A DNA stretch of 64,000 nucleotides, taken from assembly GCA_022360015.1 (NCBI GenBank), contig JAKSDQ010000319.1, forward strand, positions 1-64,000, in the 5' to 3' direction. Below the pieces are notes generated by a model that did no database searches, had not been told where the DNA came from, and was given only the letters and a program-made list of their open reading frames with translations. The translations under genes were made by a program, and so were the position numbers. Within the stretch, counting starts at the first letter, position 1, and every line of letters starts with the position of its first letter. The DNA comes from Cytophagales bacterium. Its GTDB lineage: Bacteria; Bacteroidota; Bacteroidia; Cytophagales; Cyclobacteriaceae. This document shows positions 56,391 to 64,000 of the stretch, piece after piece.

Positions 56391-56459
56391 CCCAAACACT
56401 TCCCAATTTAATAAGATCACTGCCACTAAACGCCTGCTAGAAAGTAGGCCCCTATTTCC

Positions 56460-56491
56460 TTGAATTAACCCGCCAGTATTTGTTACCTTTG
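56460..56491 (+). promoter_or_regulatory. Promoter TTG-N21-TACCTTTG with almost no leader
   Basis: TTG at 56460-56462, 21 bases, then TACCTTTG at 56484-56491: both boxes and spacing fit the Bacteroidota consensus. The next gene's ATG is at 56496, only 4 bases after the -7 box, so the mRNA would begin at or within the start codon. Confidence 0.65.
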
Positions 56492-56495
56492 CCCC

Positions 56496-57023
56496 ATGAC
56501 GCATGAGGATTTAAAAGTATTCAGACAAAATTTAAAAGACCATCACCTGGTTCTGGTCAAACATGAGGACAAATACGGCCTCCTATCATCCCTGGATCCT
56601 GCGGCGTTAGCCAGGTTCAACAAACTCACCCCTCCCCCTTCTCTGCAGGATTTTTGTATTTTGATTGCAGATATTGGTCAATTATACAATTATGTTGTCC
56701 GGATTCCTGAAATTGCATGGGACATTGTGGATTTTGAAGAAAAAGCGTTGATCATCAAGTACCCAAAAGGAAAAAACCTGCCGCCATCGTTGCTTGCCGA
56801 CGGTCAGGGCGTGAAGGTCATGCTACTAAAAAACCATCCCCTTGAAAAGCCCCTATATAACTATGGAAAAGGGGTGTTCTTTACCTATAACCTCTCCTCT
56901 GAAATTGCGGAACAGAATTTGACCCATTTCGATTATGTGCTAAATTTGGACAATAGTCAGTTTAATCTGTTTACTCCAAAAACCATTCAATTGGCGTTGA
57001 ATGGGGAAATTAAATTTTTGTAG
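56496..57023 (+). CDS. Divergent Sua5/YciO/YrdC-like protein
   Basis: The protein has 175 residues. The overall pattern follows the threonylcarbamoyl-AMP synthase (TsaC/YrdC) domain: KHEDKYGLLSSLDPAALARF where canonical proteins have PTDTVYGLxxD, then FCILIADIGQLYNYV, IIKYPKGKNLPPSLLA, a GVKVMLLKNHP strand (canonical VGVRxPxHP), and an end NLFTPKTIQLALNGEIKFL like the (S/P)STIVDL...G.I.ILR closure. The key KxR/SxN nucleotide-binding residues are not all visible, so it may be a degenerate, non-catalytic paralogue. It sits 15 bases before cca, another tRNA gene. The family call is inference from pattern and order. Confidence 0.5.
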   Translation: MTHEDLKVFRQNLKDHHLVLVKHEDKYGLLSSLDPAALARFNKLTPPPSLQDFCILIADIGQLYNYVVRIPEIAWDIVDFEEKALIIKYPKGKNLPPSLLADGQGVKVMLLKNHPLEKPLYNYGKGVFFTYNLSSEIAEQNLTHFDYVLNLDNSQFNLFTPKTIQLALNGEIKFL

Positions 57024-57038
57024 AAGGTTTTCTGTGTT

Positions 57039-57842
57039 ATGAATCTTTCCAAGCTGCTCAAACAAAACAAAATATTTGAAATAGTTGGCCGTTGCGCTGA
57101 TGAACTCGATTTGGAAACCTATGTGGTCGGCGGATATGTCAGGGACCTGATGCTGCATAAACTTTCCAAAGATATTGACTTTGTTTGTGTTGGAAACGGC
57201 ATGAAACTGGCAGGGATGGTCAGCAGCAAACTGGGTGGGCTAAAGGTATCTTATTTTAAAAATTTCGGTACCGCCATGATTAAGGCTGATGGCTGGGAAC
57301 TGGAGTTTGTCGGTGCCAGGAAGGAATCGTACAGGCGGGAATCCCGAAAACCTATTGTGGAAAACGGAACCCTGCAGGATGATCAAAGCAGGAGGGATTT
57401 TACCATCAATACCATGGCAATAGCCCTGAACAAATCCGGTTTCGGTACCCTGGTTGACCCTTTTGAAGGAACCGAAGATTTAAGACGAAAGTCCATAAAA
57501 ACGCCATTGGACCCTGTGATTACATTTTCTGATGATCCTTTGCGTATCATGAGGGCGGTGCGGTTTGCCTCCCAACTGGGCTTTGATATCGAGGCACATA
57601 CCTTTGAGGCAATAACTAATACTACGGAACGGCTATCGATCATTTCACAGGAAAGAATTACCGATGAACTCAACAAAATTATCCTTTCCCGTACCCCCTC
57701 CTATGGATTTAAGTTACTCTACCATGCCGGAATTCTTCAGCAGATATTTCCGGAACTGGTAGCGCTGAAAGGTGTGGAAACCATCAATAACCAGAGCCAC
57801 AAAGACAACTTCTACATACCCTGCAGGTGCTCGACAATGTAG
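57039..57842 (+). pseudogene. cca: CCA tRNA nucleotidyltransferase, N-terminal part (frame-shifted)
   Basis: Adds or repairs the 3'-CCA end of tRNAs. This part (267 codons) contains the nucleotidyltransferase head: VVGGYVRDLMLHKLSKDIDF with the GG and DxD metal-binding residues, VGARKESYRRESRKP, DQSRRDFTINTMAIALN, FEGTEDLRRKSIKTPLDP and DDPLRIMRAVRFASQLGF. The frame then runs past NQSHKDNFY into an alien tail (IPCRCSTM) and stops. The expected next residues, HTLQVLDN, lie in the +2 frame, so one base (probably C) is missing after 57815 (TAC-AT-ACC instead of TAC-CAT-ACC). Either a real mutation or a sequencing error. Confidence 0.9.
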
Positions 57843-58465
57843 CCAAGGTATCTGATGATTTATGGCTGAGATGGGCAGCCATTTTACATGATATAGCCAA
57901 ACCCAAAACCAAGCGATTTAATAAAAAGGTAGGCTGGACATTTCACGGGCATGAAGACCTGGGCGCCCGGATGGTGCCGGGCATATTCAAAAAAATGCGG
58001 CTTCCCCTGAATGAACATATGAGATTTGTACAAAATCTGGTGTTACTGCACCTGCGGCCTATTGCCCTTGTGAAAGATCATGTGACTGACTCGGCCATAA
58101 GAAGGTTGATTTTTGAGGCCGGTGATGACCTGGAAGCCCTGATGATACTTTGCCGTGCAGATGTTACTTCCAAAAACCTCGAAAAGGCAAAAAAGTTTCT
58201 CGATAATTTCGATAAGGTTGAAAAGAAAATGGAAATCGTGGAGTCCAAAGACAAAATCAAGAATTTTCAACCCATTATTACCGGCGAAATCATTATGGAA
58301 ACTTTTAACTTAAAACCGTCTAAACTCATCGGGGAAATCAAAGAGGCCATTAAAGAAGCCATACTCGATGGAAAAATCAGGAATACCTATGAGGAGGCAT
58401 TTCCTTACCTGTTGGAGGTTGGAAATGAAAAAGGCCTGAAGCCTGTGGCCCGGAACCTCGGTTAA
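57827..58465 (+). pseudogene. cca: CCA tRNA nucleotidyltransferase, C-terminal HD-domain part (frame-shifted)
   Basis: Continuation of cca in the next frame. The sequence picks up at TLQVLDNVAKVSDDL (from about 57818), then WAAILHDIAKPKTKRF with the HD metal site, FHGHEDLGARM, and LVLLHLRPIAL. The tail KGLKPVARNLG is the usual end. The GTG at 57827 is only the first possible codon of this frame, not a likely start. With the missing base restored, both parts give about 475 residues, the normal length for the HD-type Bacteroidota enzyme. Confidence 0.9.
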
Positions 58466-58534
58466 AAAACGTTAAACTTTCGGTTAAAGCGAAATTATTG
58501 CCGGTACATTCATCAGCCTTTTGAAAATTCATGG

Positions 58535-58542
58535 TAATTTTG
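58535..58542 (+). promoter_or_regulatory. -7 element TAATTTTG upstream of the TPR protein gene
   Basis: Exact TAnnTTTG match 63 bases before the ATG at 58605. A -33 box with correct spacing is not seen. Confidence 0.35.
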
Positions 58543-58604
58543 GTTATATTTAAAGGTTTTTTTAAAAATATTTGGTCTGTAACCCTTTAACCGTGTTTAA
58601 GCTA

Positions 58605-59294
58605 ATGAAATTTAATTTACTATTACTAATCATCACATTTATATCGATGGGTGCATTTGCTCAATCTAATCCCAAGGAATCAGCGGAATATAAATTGAAT
58701 AAAGCCGTATATCTCCAAGCCAAAAAATACAGTGATGTCGGGGTGGCAAAAAATGCCCTGTATAAACTAATTGCCCTGGACCCTAACGATGTTTCCCTGC
58801 TGGACTCCCTGGTTTTACTATACTTCGATTATAACCAGCATGCTCCCAGTCTACTGGTGTCCCTTGATATTCTTAAAAAGAATCCCAATAATCTGGTGGC
58901 ATTGGAAATCAACGCCGTCAGTTATGAGAATTTGCAGCTTTACGATAAGGCCCTGAACTCTTATGAGGCGCTTTACCTCAGAAACAATAACCTCTACACA
59001 CTGTACAAAATCGCATTTCTACAGTTTAACCTGAAAAGGTTCAGCGAATCAAAAACCAGTGCCGATATCCTTTTAAAGGATGAGAAAGCCAATGAGTTTA
59101 AAATCGTCTTTAACCCTGACAGAAATACTTCGGAGGAAGTAACCATGAAGGCCGCCGTACTAAACCTAAAAGGCCTGATCGCCAAAGAAGAAGGGAATAA
59201 AGAAGAAGCCAGAAAGCTCTTTAACGAAGCTATCGCCGCCGGCAACCCATTCACATTCGCCCGGCAAAACCTGGCATCATTGGACGATAATTGA
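58605..59294 (+). CDS. Exported TPR-repeat protein of unknown function
   Basis: The protein has 229 residues from the ATG at 58605, which gives a signal peptide (MKFNLLLLIITFISMGAFAQ). The longer frame from TTG 58572 would bury it. The mature part is helical with tetratricopeptide-like pairs: LYKLIALDPNDVSLLDSLVL, ILKKNPNNLVALEINAVSYE, YDKALNSYEALYLRNNN and LNLKGLIAKEEGNKEEARKL. Such proteins serve as periplasmic scaffolds. The partner is unknown. It is not linked tightly to cca or to the sigma-factor gene. Confidence 0.75.
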   Translation: MKFNLLLLIITFISMGAFAQSNPKESAEYKLNKAVYLQAKKYSDVGVAKNALYKLIALDPNDVSLLDSLVLLYFDYNQHAPSLLVSLDILKKNPNNLVALEINAVSYENLQLYDKALNSYEALYLRNNNLYTLYKIAFLQFNLKRFSESKTSADILLKDEKANEFKIVFNPDRNTSEEVTMKAAVLNLKGLIAKEEGNKEEARKLFNEAIAAGNPFTFARQNLASLDDN

Positions 59295-59376
59295 TTTTTA
59301 TTTTCGAACGTTTTGTAGGTGGCTTGTGCATTAGCTGATAGAATATAATGGTGGTTGTTCCTCATAAAAGCGTGAT

Positions 59377-59487
59377 AATTGACAGTTGACAATGGACAAT
59401 TGGCAATTATTTTTTGTGCTATTTGTTAGGCATGCAACGCCAATCAACAATTCCCGAACCCTCATTGTCAATTATCAACTGTCAATT
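59377..59487. repeat. Inverted TTGACA/TGTCAATT short-repeat pair
   Basis: AATTGACAGTTGACAATG (59377-59394) is complementary, with a small insertion, to CATTGTCAATTATCAACTG plus TCAATT (59463-59487), enclosing about 68 bases of spacer. It resembles the AATTGTC tract at 24104. No gene is seen here. Confidence 0.6.
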
Positions 59488-59549
59488 TACCCAAACCTTT
59501 CATGCAACCCTAACTACCCTCACCTGTCTTTATAGCAGAAGATGTAAAA

Positions 59550-60119
59550 TTGGAAGTTGAATACACAAATATTCACCAGAAGATTGTCGACCGCTGTAAA
59601 TCCGGTGATAAGATGGCGTATAAGGAGCTTTACGACCTTTATTCAAAGGCCATGTTCAATATTTGCTATCGCATTACCAATGACCGGTATGAGGCTGAAG
59701 ATGTTTTGCAGGAGGCATTTGTGAGTGCTTTCAGGAATATTGGTGCCTTTAGAGCGGAGTCATCATTTGGTGCATGGTTGAAAAAGATTGTTGTTAACCG
59801 CTCGATTAATCATATGAAAAAAAAGAGATTGGAAATGACAACTCTTGAAGAAAACATGGATAAGGCGGAAATAACTTATCGCGATGAGGTGCCGGATGAC
59901 CCGGAGCGGTTCACACATAATATTGAATTGATTAAAAAGGCTGTGAATTTGCTCCCTCATGGCTACAGAATGGTACTTTCATTGTATTTGCTGGAAGGGT
60001 ATGATCATGCTGAAATAGCGCAGATAATGGAAATCTCCGAATCAACTTCCAAATCTCAATATAACCGGGCAAAAAAGAAACTTAAAATTATTTTAGCAGA
60101 ATTATGCACGACAAATTAG
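59550..60119 (+). CDS. ECF-type RNA polymerase sigma factor
   Basis: Sigma-70 family, extracytoplasmic-function class; 189 residues. Region 2: DLYSKAMFNICYRITNDRYE and AEDVLQEAFVSAFRNIGAFR (the -10-binding and core-binding part). Region 4: LLPHGYRMVLSLYLLEGYDH and AEIAQIMEISESTSKSQYNR (helix-turn-helix). The frame opens with TTG at 59550, giving the residues usual for these proteins; the first ATG would lose region 2 upstream residues. The last codons overlap the next gene by 16 bases. With that membrane partner it forms a sigma/anti-sigma-like pair, typical of Bacteroidota. The signal is unknown. Confidence 0.9.
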   Translation: MEVEYTNIHQKIVDRCKSGDKMAYKELYDLYSKAMFNICYRITNDRYEAEDVLQEAFVSAFRNIGAFRAESSFGAWLKKIVVNRSINHMKKKRLEMTTLEENMDKAEITYRDEVPDDPERFTHNIELIKKAVNLLPHGYRMVLSLYLLEGYDHAEIAQIMEISESTSKSQYNRAKKKLKIILAELCTTN

Positions 60120-60652
60120 AAAAGTTTATCAGGGATAACCGGGAACTATTCGACGATAAGACTCCTGACAAAAGTGTATGGAGCAAAATCGAAAAGGAAA
60201 TCGATGGGGATCATAAAAAAAAACACATTGATTTCACTTTTGTTTGGAAGGCTGCGGCCGTATTCTTTTTCGGTGTAAGTGCCTACTTGCTGTTCCAGCT
60301 AAACAACTCCCGCGACAATGCCGACCTCTATCCTGAACTATCAACCACAGATATCATAGAAGAATTTAAAGAAACTGAGGCATTTTATATAGCACAGATA
60401 TCGGAAAAAAGGGCAAGTATTGAAGCCATCGACCACATCAAACCAGACCTCGCCACGAGTTTTCAGCAAGATATTCATAAGTTGGACAGTATGTACAATG
60501 AACTTAAAAAAGAACTCGACAGGGATAGTAACGAACAGGTATTCAACGCATTAGTACAAAACCTTCAGATCAGAATTGAAATTCTCAACCAACAATTAGA
60601 CATTTTGAGAAGCTTGAAAAAATCGGAAAACGATGAAAAAGTCAATATATAA
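60104..60652 (+). CDS. Membrane protein, probable anti-sigma factor
   Basis: The protein has 182 residues. A cytoplasmic N-terminal part (1-46, FDDKTPDKSVWSKIEKEI) is followed by one transmembrane segment (about 47-67, FVWKAAAVFFFGVSAYLLF) and a coiled-coil periplasmic region rich in Glu and Lys. That topology and the 16-base overlap with the ECF sigma gene suggest an anti-sigma factor, but no zinc motif (HxxxCxxC) is present, so this is inferred from context. It overlaps the next gene by 20 bases. Confidence 0.7.
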   Translation: MHDKLEKFIRDNRELFDDKTPDKSVWSKIEKEIDGDHKKKHIDFTFVWKAAAVFFFGVSAYLLFQLNNSRDNADLYPELSTTDIIEEFKETEAFYIAQISEKRASIEAIDHIKPDLATSFQQDIHKLDSMYNELKKELDRDSNEQVFNALVQNLQIRIEILNQQLDILRSLKKSENDEKVNI

Positions 60653-61709
60653 ATTCACGATACTCATCATTATCACCCTGGTATTCGTCCGTTTTCAGGG
60701 CACCGCTCAGGGGAGGTATAGTGAAAAGACGAAAGAGATAAAAAAATCATACAATCTTTCAAGGAAAACCAAACTGGCGGTATCCAGCAAATACGGCGAT
60801 ATTCATATCAATACGTGGGATAAAAACCAGATGGACGTAAAGATTACCATTACAGCCGAAAAATTCAGTGAGAGGAGGGCCCAGGAACTGATTGACAATG
60901 TAGACATTGACATCAGGGGTGACGGCAATTCGGGCTTGATCGAATTTACCACCAGGATCAGTGGAAATATCAACAACCGCAGAAATGAAAGGTTTTCGAT
61001 AGATTACGAAATACATATGCCTAAAATCAGTCCTATTAACATCAACCATAAATATGGCAACCTTTACTTGTCCGATCTCGATGCGACGGCTGATATTGAT
61101 GTAGCTTATGGAAAGGTACGCATTGATAAAATTAATGGGGATGCTAACCTGGAGTTGTCGTATGGTGGAGGCGAGATTGAAAAGATAGGTTCAGGTGAAT
61201 TGGATATCAGCTATGCTAACCTGGATATTGAAAACTGTGCCGACATGGAGCTCAACAGTAAGTACTCCAACCTCAATTTTGGCACTGCCGGAAGGCTCGA
61301 TATCTCCAACAAATATGGAAACCTGGAAATCGATAAGGTGAGCAGCATCGTAGGAGGCAGCAAGTACGGCGGAATAAAAATAGATGACCTGACCAAAGTT
61401 CTCGACCTTGAAATAAAATATGGCGGTGGCCTGCGGGTCAGAAACATTTCCAAAAATTTTGAGAGGATCGTGGTCGATGCGGAATATGCCACCTCAGAGT
61501 TGGCCTTCGAATCAGGCAGTTCGGCAAAGATAGAAGCCCAAACCCGCTATGGCAAAGTAAGATATGATAGTGGGGATTTTGATTTCAATTATGTCAACAC
61601 CTCTAATAATGCCAGTGAATACCGGGGTAAGATAGGCAAAGTGGCCAATCCCGAATCTGTTGTAAAATTATATGCTTCCTATGGAAGCATTATTTTAGAT
61701 ATCGAGTAG
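60633..61709 (+). CDS. Exported beta-rich repeat protein (DUF4097-like)
   Basis: The protein has 358 residues. A signal peptide (MKKSIYKFTILIIITLVFV, cleavage near GTAQ) is followed by a beta-solenoid-like body with a recurrent aromatic motif about every 18-25 residues: SKYGD, HKYGN, VAYGK, LSYGG, ISYAN, SKYSN, NKYGN, SKYGG, IKYGG and TRYGK. This is the DUF4097-like, head-GIN-domain-like pattern. The function is unknown, but the gene overlaps the probable anti-sigma gene by 20 bases, so it belongs to the same sigma operon and may be a stress-response envelope protein. Confidence 0.75.
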   Translation: MKKSIYKFTILIIITLVFVRFQGTAQGRYSEKTKEIKKSYNLSRKTKLAVSSKYGDIHINTWDKNQMDVKITITAEKFSERRAQELIDNVDIDIRGDGNSGLIEFTTRISGNINNRRNERFSIDYEIHMPKISPININHKYGNLYLSDLDATADIDVAYGKVRIDKINGDANLELSYGGGEIEKIGSGELDISYANLDIENCADMELNSKYSNLNFGTAGRLDISNKYGNLEIDKVSSIVGGSKYGGIKIDDLTKVLDLEIKYGGGLRVRNISKNFERIVVDAEYATSELAFESGSSAKIEAQTRYGKVRYDSGDFDFNYVNTSNNASEYRGKIGKVANPESVVKLYASYGSIILDIE

Positions 61710-61751
61710 GGACATTGCCATAAACTTTTCCCGGCTATCTCCCCTATTAAA

Positions 61752-64000
61752 GTGCCAAATCATCTAAATTCGCTACAGAATATTGACATTGATTTGACAC
61801 GACTCCCGCTAAACAATGATATAACGCCGGAAAGAAAAACATTCTTCGCCGATGTTTTGCTGCCTGTTCCAATTCCCAGGTCTTTTACCTATCGTATACC
61901 CAGGGATATGGAATCATTGGTCGAAACAGGTTCCAGGGTGATAGTTCAGTTCGGTAAGAAAAAAATACTCACTGGCATTGTCGCAAAATGTCATGAAGAC
62001 CCACCCCTGGCCTATGAGGCGAAATACATTTTAGAAGTCCCGGATGAATTTCCGGTAATGACCTCATTGCAAATACATCTGTTATACTGGGTTTCGGAAT
62101 ATTATATGTGCACGATAGGGGAAGTACTTAATGCAGCCCTGCCTTCCGGGCTCAAGCTAAGCAGCCAGTCAAACATACAACTGCACCCTGATTTTAGCCA
62201 GGAAGCAGATAACCATGAGTTTTCAGAAAAAGAAACAATGGTCTTACACGCACTTCAGCACCGGTCCCAACTTACCTACGATGAAGTCACGGACATTTTA
62301 CAACAAAAGTCAATTTATCCTATCCTGAAGTCATTGTTATCCAAGGAGTCCATTCTGATTTTCGAAGAGATAAAAGAAAAATTCAAACCCAAAAAAATCA
62401 TCAAAGTCAGGTTGGCACAATCGTTCATTGACGATCCTGCATCGCTGGAGGATTTATTCGAAAAGCTGGAAAAGAGGCCCAGGCAAATTGAAATTCTGTT
62501 GAAATACCTGCAGGAAGTGCCCATATATCACCACCCCGAAAAAAATTCCTACGGACTGGACAAAAAAACATTATTATCGGCCAACCGGTCCCCTTCTTCA
62601 TTGAATACGATGATTAAAAACAAGATTTTTGACACTTTTGAGGAGGTCATTTCAAGATTCGATCAGCACAATGATAACATCAACACGGCACAAATAGATT
62701 TTTCCGTAAAACAACGCCAGGCGTTGGAAGAATTATTGGAGGTATTTTCCCGGAAAGATATCGCCCTCCTGCATGGGGTCACCGGTAGTGGAAAAACAGA
62801 AATCTACATCGATTTGATCAAAAAAAACCTGGAAAGCGGCAACCAGGTACTCTATTTATTGCCAGAAATCGCGCTGACCACCCAGATTGTGAAAAGACTG
62901 ATGAGAGTTTTCGGATCAAAGATGGGGGTTTTTCATTCCAGGTACTCCGACAATGAACGCGTTGAAGTGTGGAACGGGGTATTGTCCGGAAGATTCTCCC
63001 TGGTGGTCGGCGTCCGGTCGGCCGTGTTCCTTCCCTTTGACAGCCTCGGATTAATCATCGTCGATGAGGAGCACGACAGTTCTTACAAACAATTTGACCC
63101 GGCCCCGCGGTATCACGCCAGGGATTTAGCCATGGTACTAGCGGGCTTTCACCATGCCAAAGTATTGTTGGGCTCAGCCACCCCGTCTATGGAAACTTAT
63201 TATCTTGCCTCCCAAAACAAATACGGGCTGGTTGCGTTGAGTCAGCGCTTTAACAATGTGGCATTACCTGATTTTCAGCTTATCGATATATTTAAAGAAC
63301 GCAGGAAAAAAACCATGAAGGAGGACTTTTCCCCGCAATTGATCTCGGCGATTCAAAAAGCCCTGGAGGAAGAGGAACAGGCAATAATCTTTCAAAACCG
63401 GCGGGGTTATGCACCTTATATCACTTGCGAGCTGTGCAACTGGATTCCAAAGTGCGAAAGCTGTGCGGTGAGTCTCACCTATCATATGTATGTGCATCAA
63501 CTGCGTTGCCATTATTGCGGTTATCAGGAAAAGCCGGGCCCTGCCTGCCCGGCCTGTGGTTCCACCAAGTTGAAAACCATTGGTTTTGGAACCGAAAAAC
63601 TGGAGGAAGATTTAAAAACTTTTTTCCCCGAAGCAAAAATAAGGCGCATGGACCTCGATACCACGCGCTCCAAATATAGTTATCAAAACATTATTGACGA
63701 TTTTGAAAAAGGGGGTACCGACATTCTGGTGGGCACACAAATGCTGAGTAAAGGGCTGGATTTTGGGAAGGTAAACACCGTGGGCATTTTAGACGCTGAC
63801 AGGATGCTTAATTTTCCGGATTTCAGATCGACAGAAAAGACTTTTCAGTTGATCACCCAGGTTAGTGGCAGGGCAGGAAGAAGGAACAAAAAAGGAAAGG
63901 TCTATATTCAGACTTCCCAACCCGGTCATCCCTTATTTCATAGAATTATGGATCACGACTACCGGCAAATGTATTTGGATGAGCTTGCGGAAAGGCGAAA
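61752..64000 (+). CDS. priA: Primosomal protein N' (replication restart helicase PriA), 3' end beyond window
   Basis: Superfamily-2 3'-5' DNA helicase that restarts stalled forks. About 749 codons are visible and the frame is open at 64000. Seen: N-terminal FADVLLPVPIPRSFTYRIP (3'-DNA-binding domain), Walker A HGVTGSGKTEIYIDL, DEEHDSSYKQ (DEAH box), zinc cysteines CELCNWIPKCESC and CHYCGYQEKPGPACPACG, GTQMLSKGLDFGKV and TQVSGRAGRR. The start is unusual: no ATG in frame precedes FADVLLP. GTG at 61752 and TTG at 61794 are the only candidates; GTG is used here. The gene is separated by 42 bases from the DUF4097-like gene and is in the same frame. Confidence 0.92.
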   Translation, partial: MPNHLNSLQNIDIDLTRLPLNNDITPERKTFFADVLLPVPIPRSFTYRIPRDMESLVETGSRVIVQFGKKKILTGIVAKCHEDPPLAYEAKYILEVPDEFPVMTSLQIHLLYWVSEYYMCTIGEVLNAALPSGLKLSSQSNIQLHPDFSQEADNHEFSEKETMVLHALQHRSQLTYDEVTDILQQKSIYPILKSLLSKESILIFEEIKEKFKPKKIIKVRLAQSFIDDPASLEDLFEKLEKRPRQIEILLKYLQEVPIYHHPEKNSYGLDKKTLLSANRSPSSLNTMIKNKIFDTFEEVISRFDQHNDNINTAQIDFSVKQRQALEELLEVFSRKDIALLHGVTGSGKTEIYIDLIKKNLESGNQVLYLLPEIALTTQIVKRLMRVFGSKMGVFHSRYSDNERVEVWNGVLSGRFSLVVGVRSAVFLPFDSLGLIIVDEEHDSSYKQFDPAPRYHARDLAMVLAGFHHAKVLLGSATPSMETYYLASQNKYGLVALSQRFNNVALPDFQLIDIFKERRKKTMKEDFSPQLISAIQKALEEEEQAIIFQNRRGYAPYITCELCNWIPKCESCAVSLTYHMYVHQLRCHYCGYQEKPGPACPACGSTKLKTIGFGTEKLEEDLKTFFPEAKIRRMDLDTTRSKYSYQNIIDDFEKGGTDILVGTQMLSKGLDFGKVNTVGILDADRMLNFPDFRSTEKTFQLITQVSGRAGRRNKKGKVYIQTSQPGHPLFHRIMDHDYRQMYLDELAERR

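Noticed and set aside
57827..57829. GTG as an independent start for a separate HD-domain protein
   Set aside because: The residues continue the cca protein directly from the previous frame, so a frameshift explains both pieces better than two genes.
1..64000. tRNA genes, CRISPR arrays, insertion sequences and prophage genes
   Set aside because: None was recognised by reading for cloverleaf or GGTTCGAAT-type motifs, regular direct repeats with unique spacers, or transposase-like proteins; the S74 protein is tail-fibre-like but has no other phage gene nearby.

Overview
The window comes from a chromosome of the phylum Bacteroidota, most likely a marine or soil Cytophagales (Fulvivirga- or Flammeovirga-like). 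The main evidence is: type IX secretion (T9SS) type A and type B C-terminal sorting domains, two PorP/SprF-family outer-membrane proteins, a GSCFA-domain protein, DUF5683 next to parAB and dapB, and many intergenic copies of the phylum-specific promoter element TAnnTTTG with TTG or TTTG upstream. No rRNA, tRNA, insertion sequence, prophage or CRISPR array was seen. The one RNA gene recognised is the small SRP RNA near 16229.

Layout. 1-6200: envelope or secreted proteins of unknown role, an alpha/beta hydrolase, aldose 1-epimerase and a CoA-type Nudix hydrolase. 6300-8930: valS. 9079-13527: a large T9SS type A surface protein with VCBS repeats and three tandem modules of about 168 residues. 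14185-15831: an Lgt-family protein and purine nucleoside phosphorylase in one operon. 16229-18046: SRP RNA, transaldolase-like aldolase, a small protein and ftsE. 18401-21661: GSCFA gene, the rpsF-rpsR-rplI operon with a clear promoter and terminator, and a coiled-coil membrane protein. 22080-25239: methyltransferase, apaG, ung and lepB. 25326-29071: dapB, DUF5683, parB, parA and a metallo-hydrolase, tightly packed on the minus strand. 29264-32761: yidC and pyrG.

33353-56261 is a cell-surface region of about 23 kb. It carries two giant T9SS type B proteins of 1788 and 3855 residues, each with a PorP/SprF gene downstream. Between the first giant and its PorP partner lie a collagen-like, S74-chaperone (tail-fibre-like) protein and a second, smaller type B protein. 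By analogy with SprB/SprF of gliding Flavobacterium, this looks like a duplicated adhesin-export module. It is the most system-like part of the window.

56484-64000: a degenerate Sua5/YrdC-like gene with an almost leaderless promoter, then cca (CCA-adding enzyme) split by an apparent one-base deletion, a TPR lipoprotein-like or periplasmic protein, an ECF sigma factor with an overlapping membrane partner and a repetitive beta-rich exported protein, and priA, which runs off the end of the window.

Scattered between genes are three copies of a palindromic element of about 130-175 bp with a conserved 12-base asymmetric loop (18184, 21851, 56263), two related 33-bp palindromes (18064, 43131) and CAATTGT/TTGACA-type short repeats (24104, 59377). 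These look like non-autonomous dispersed repeats.
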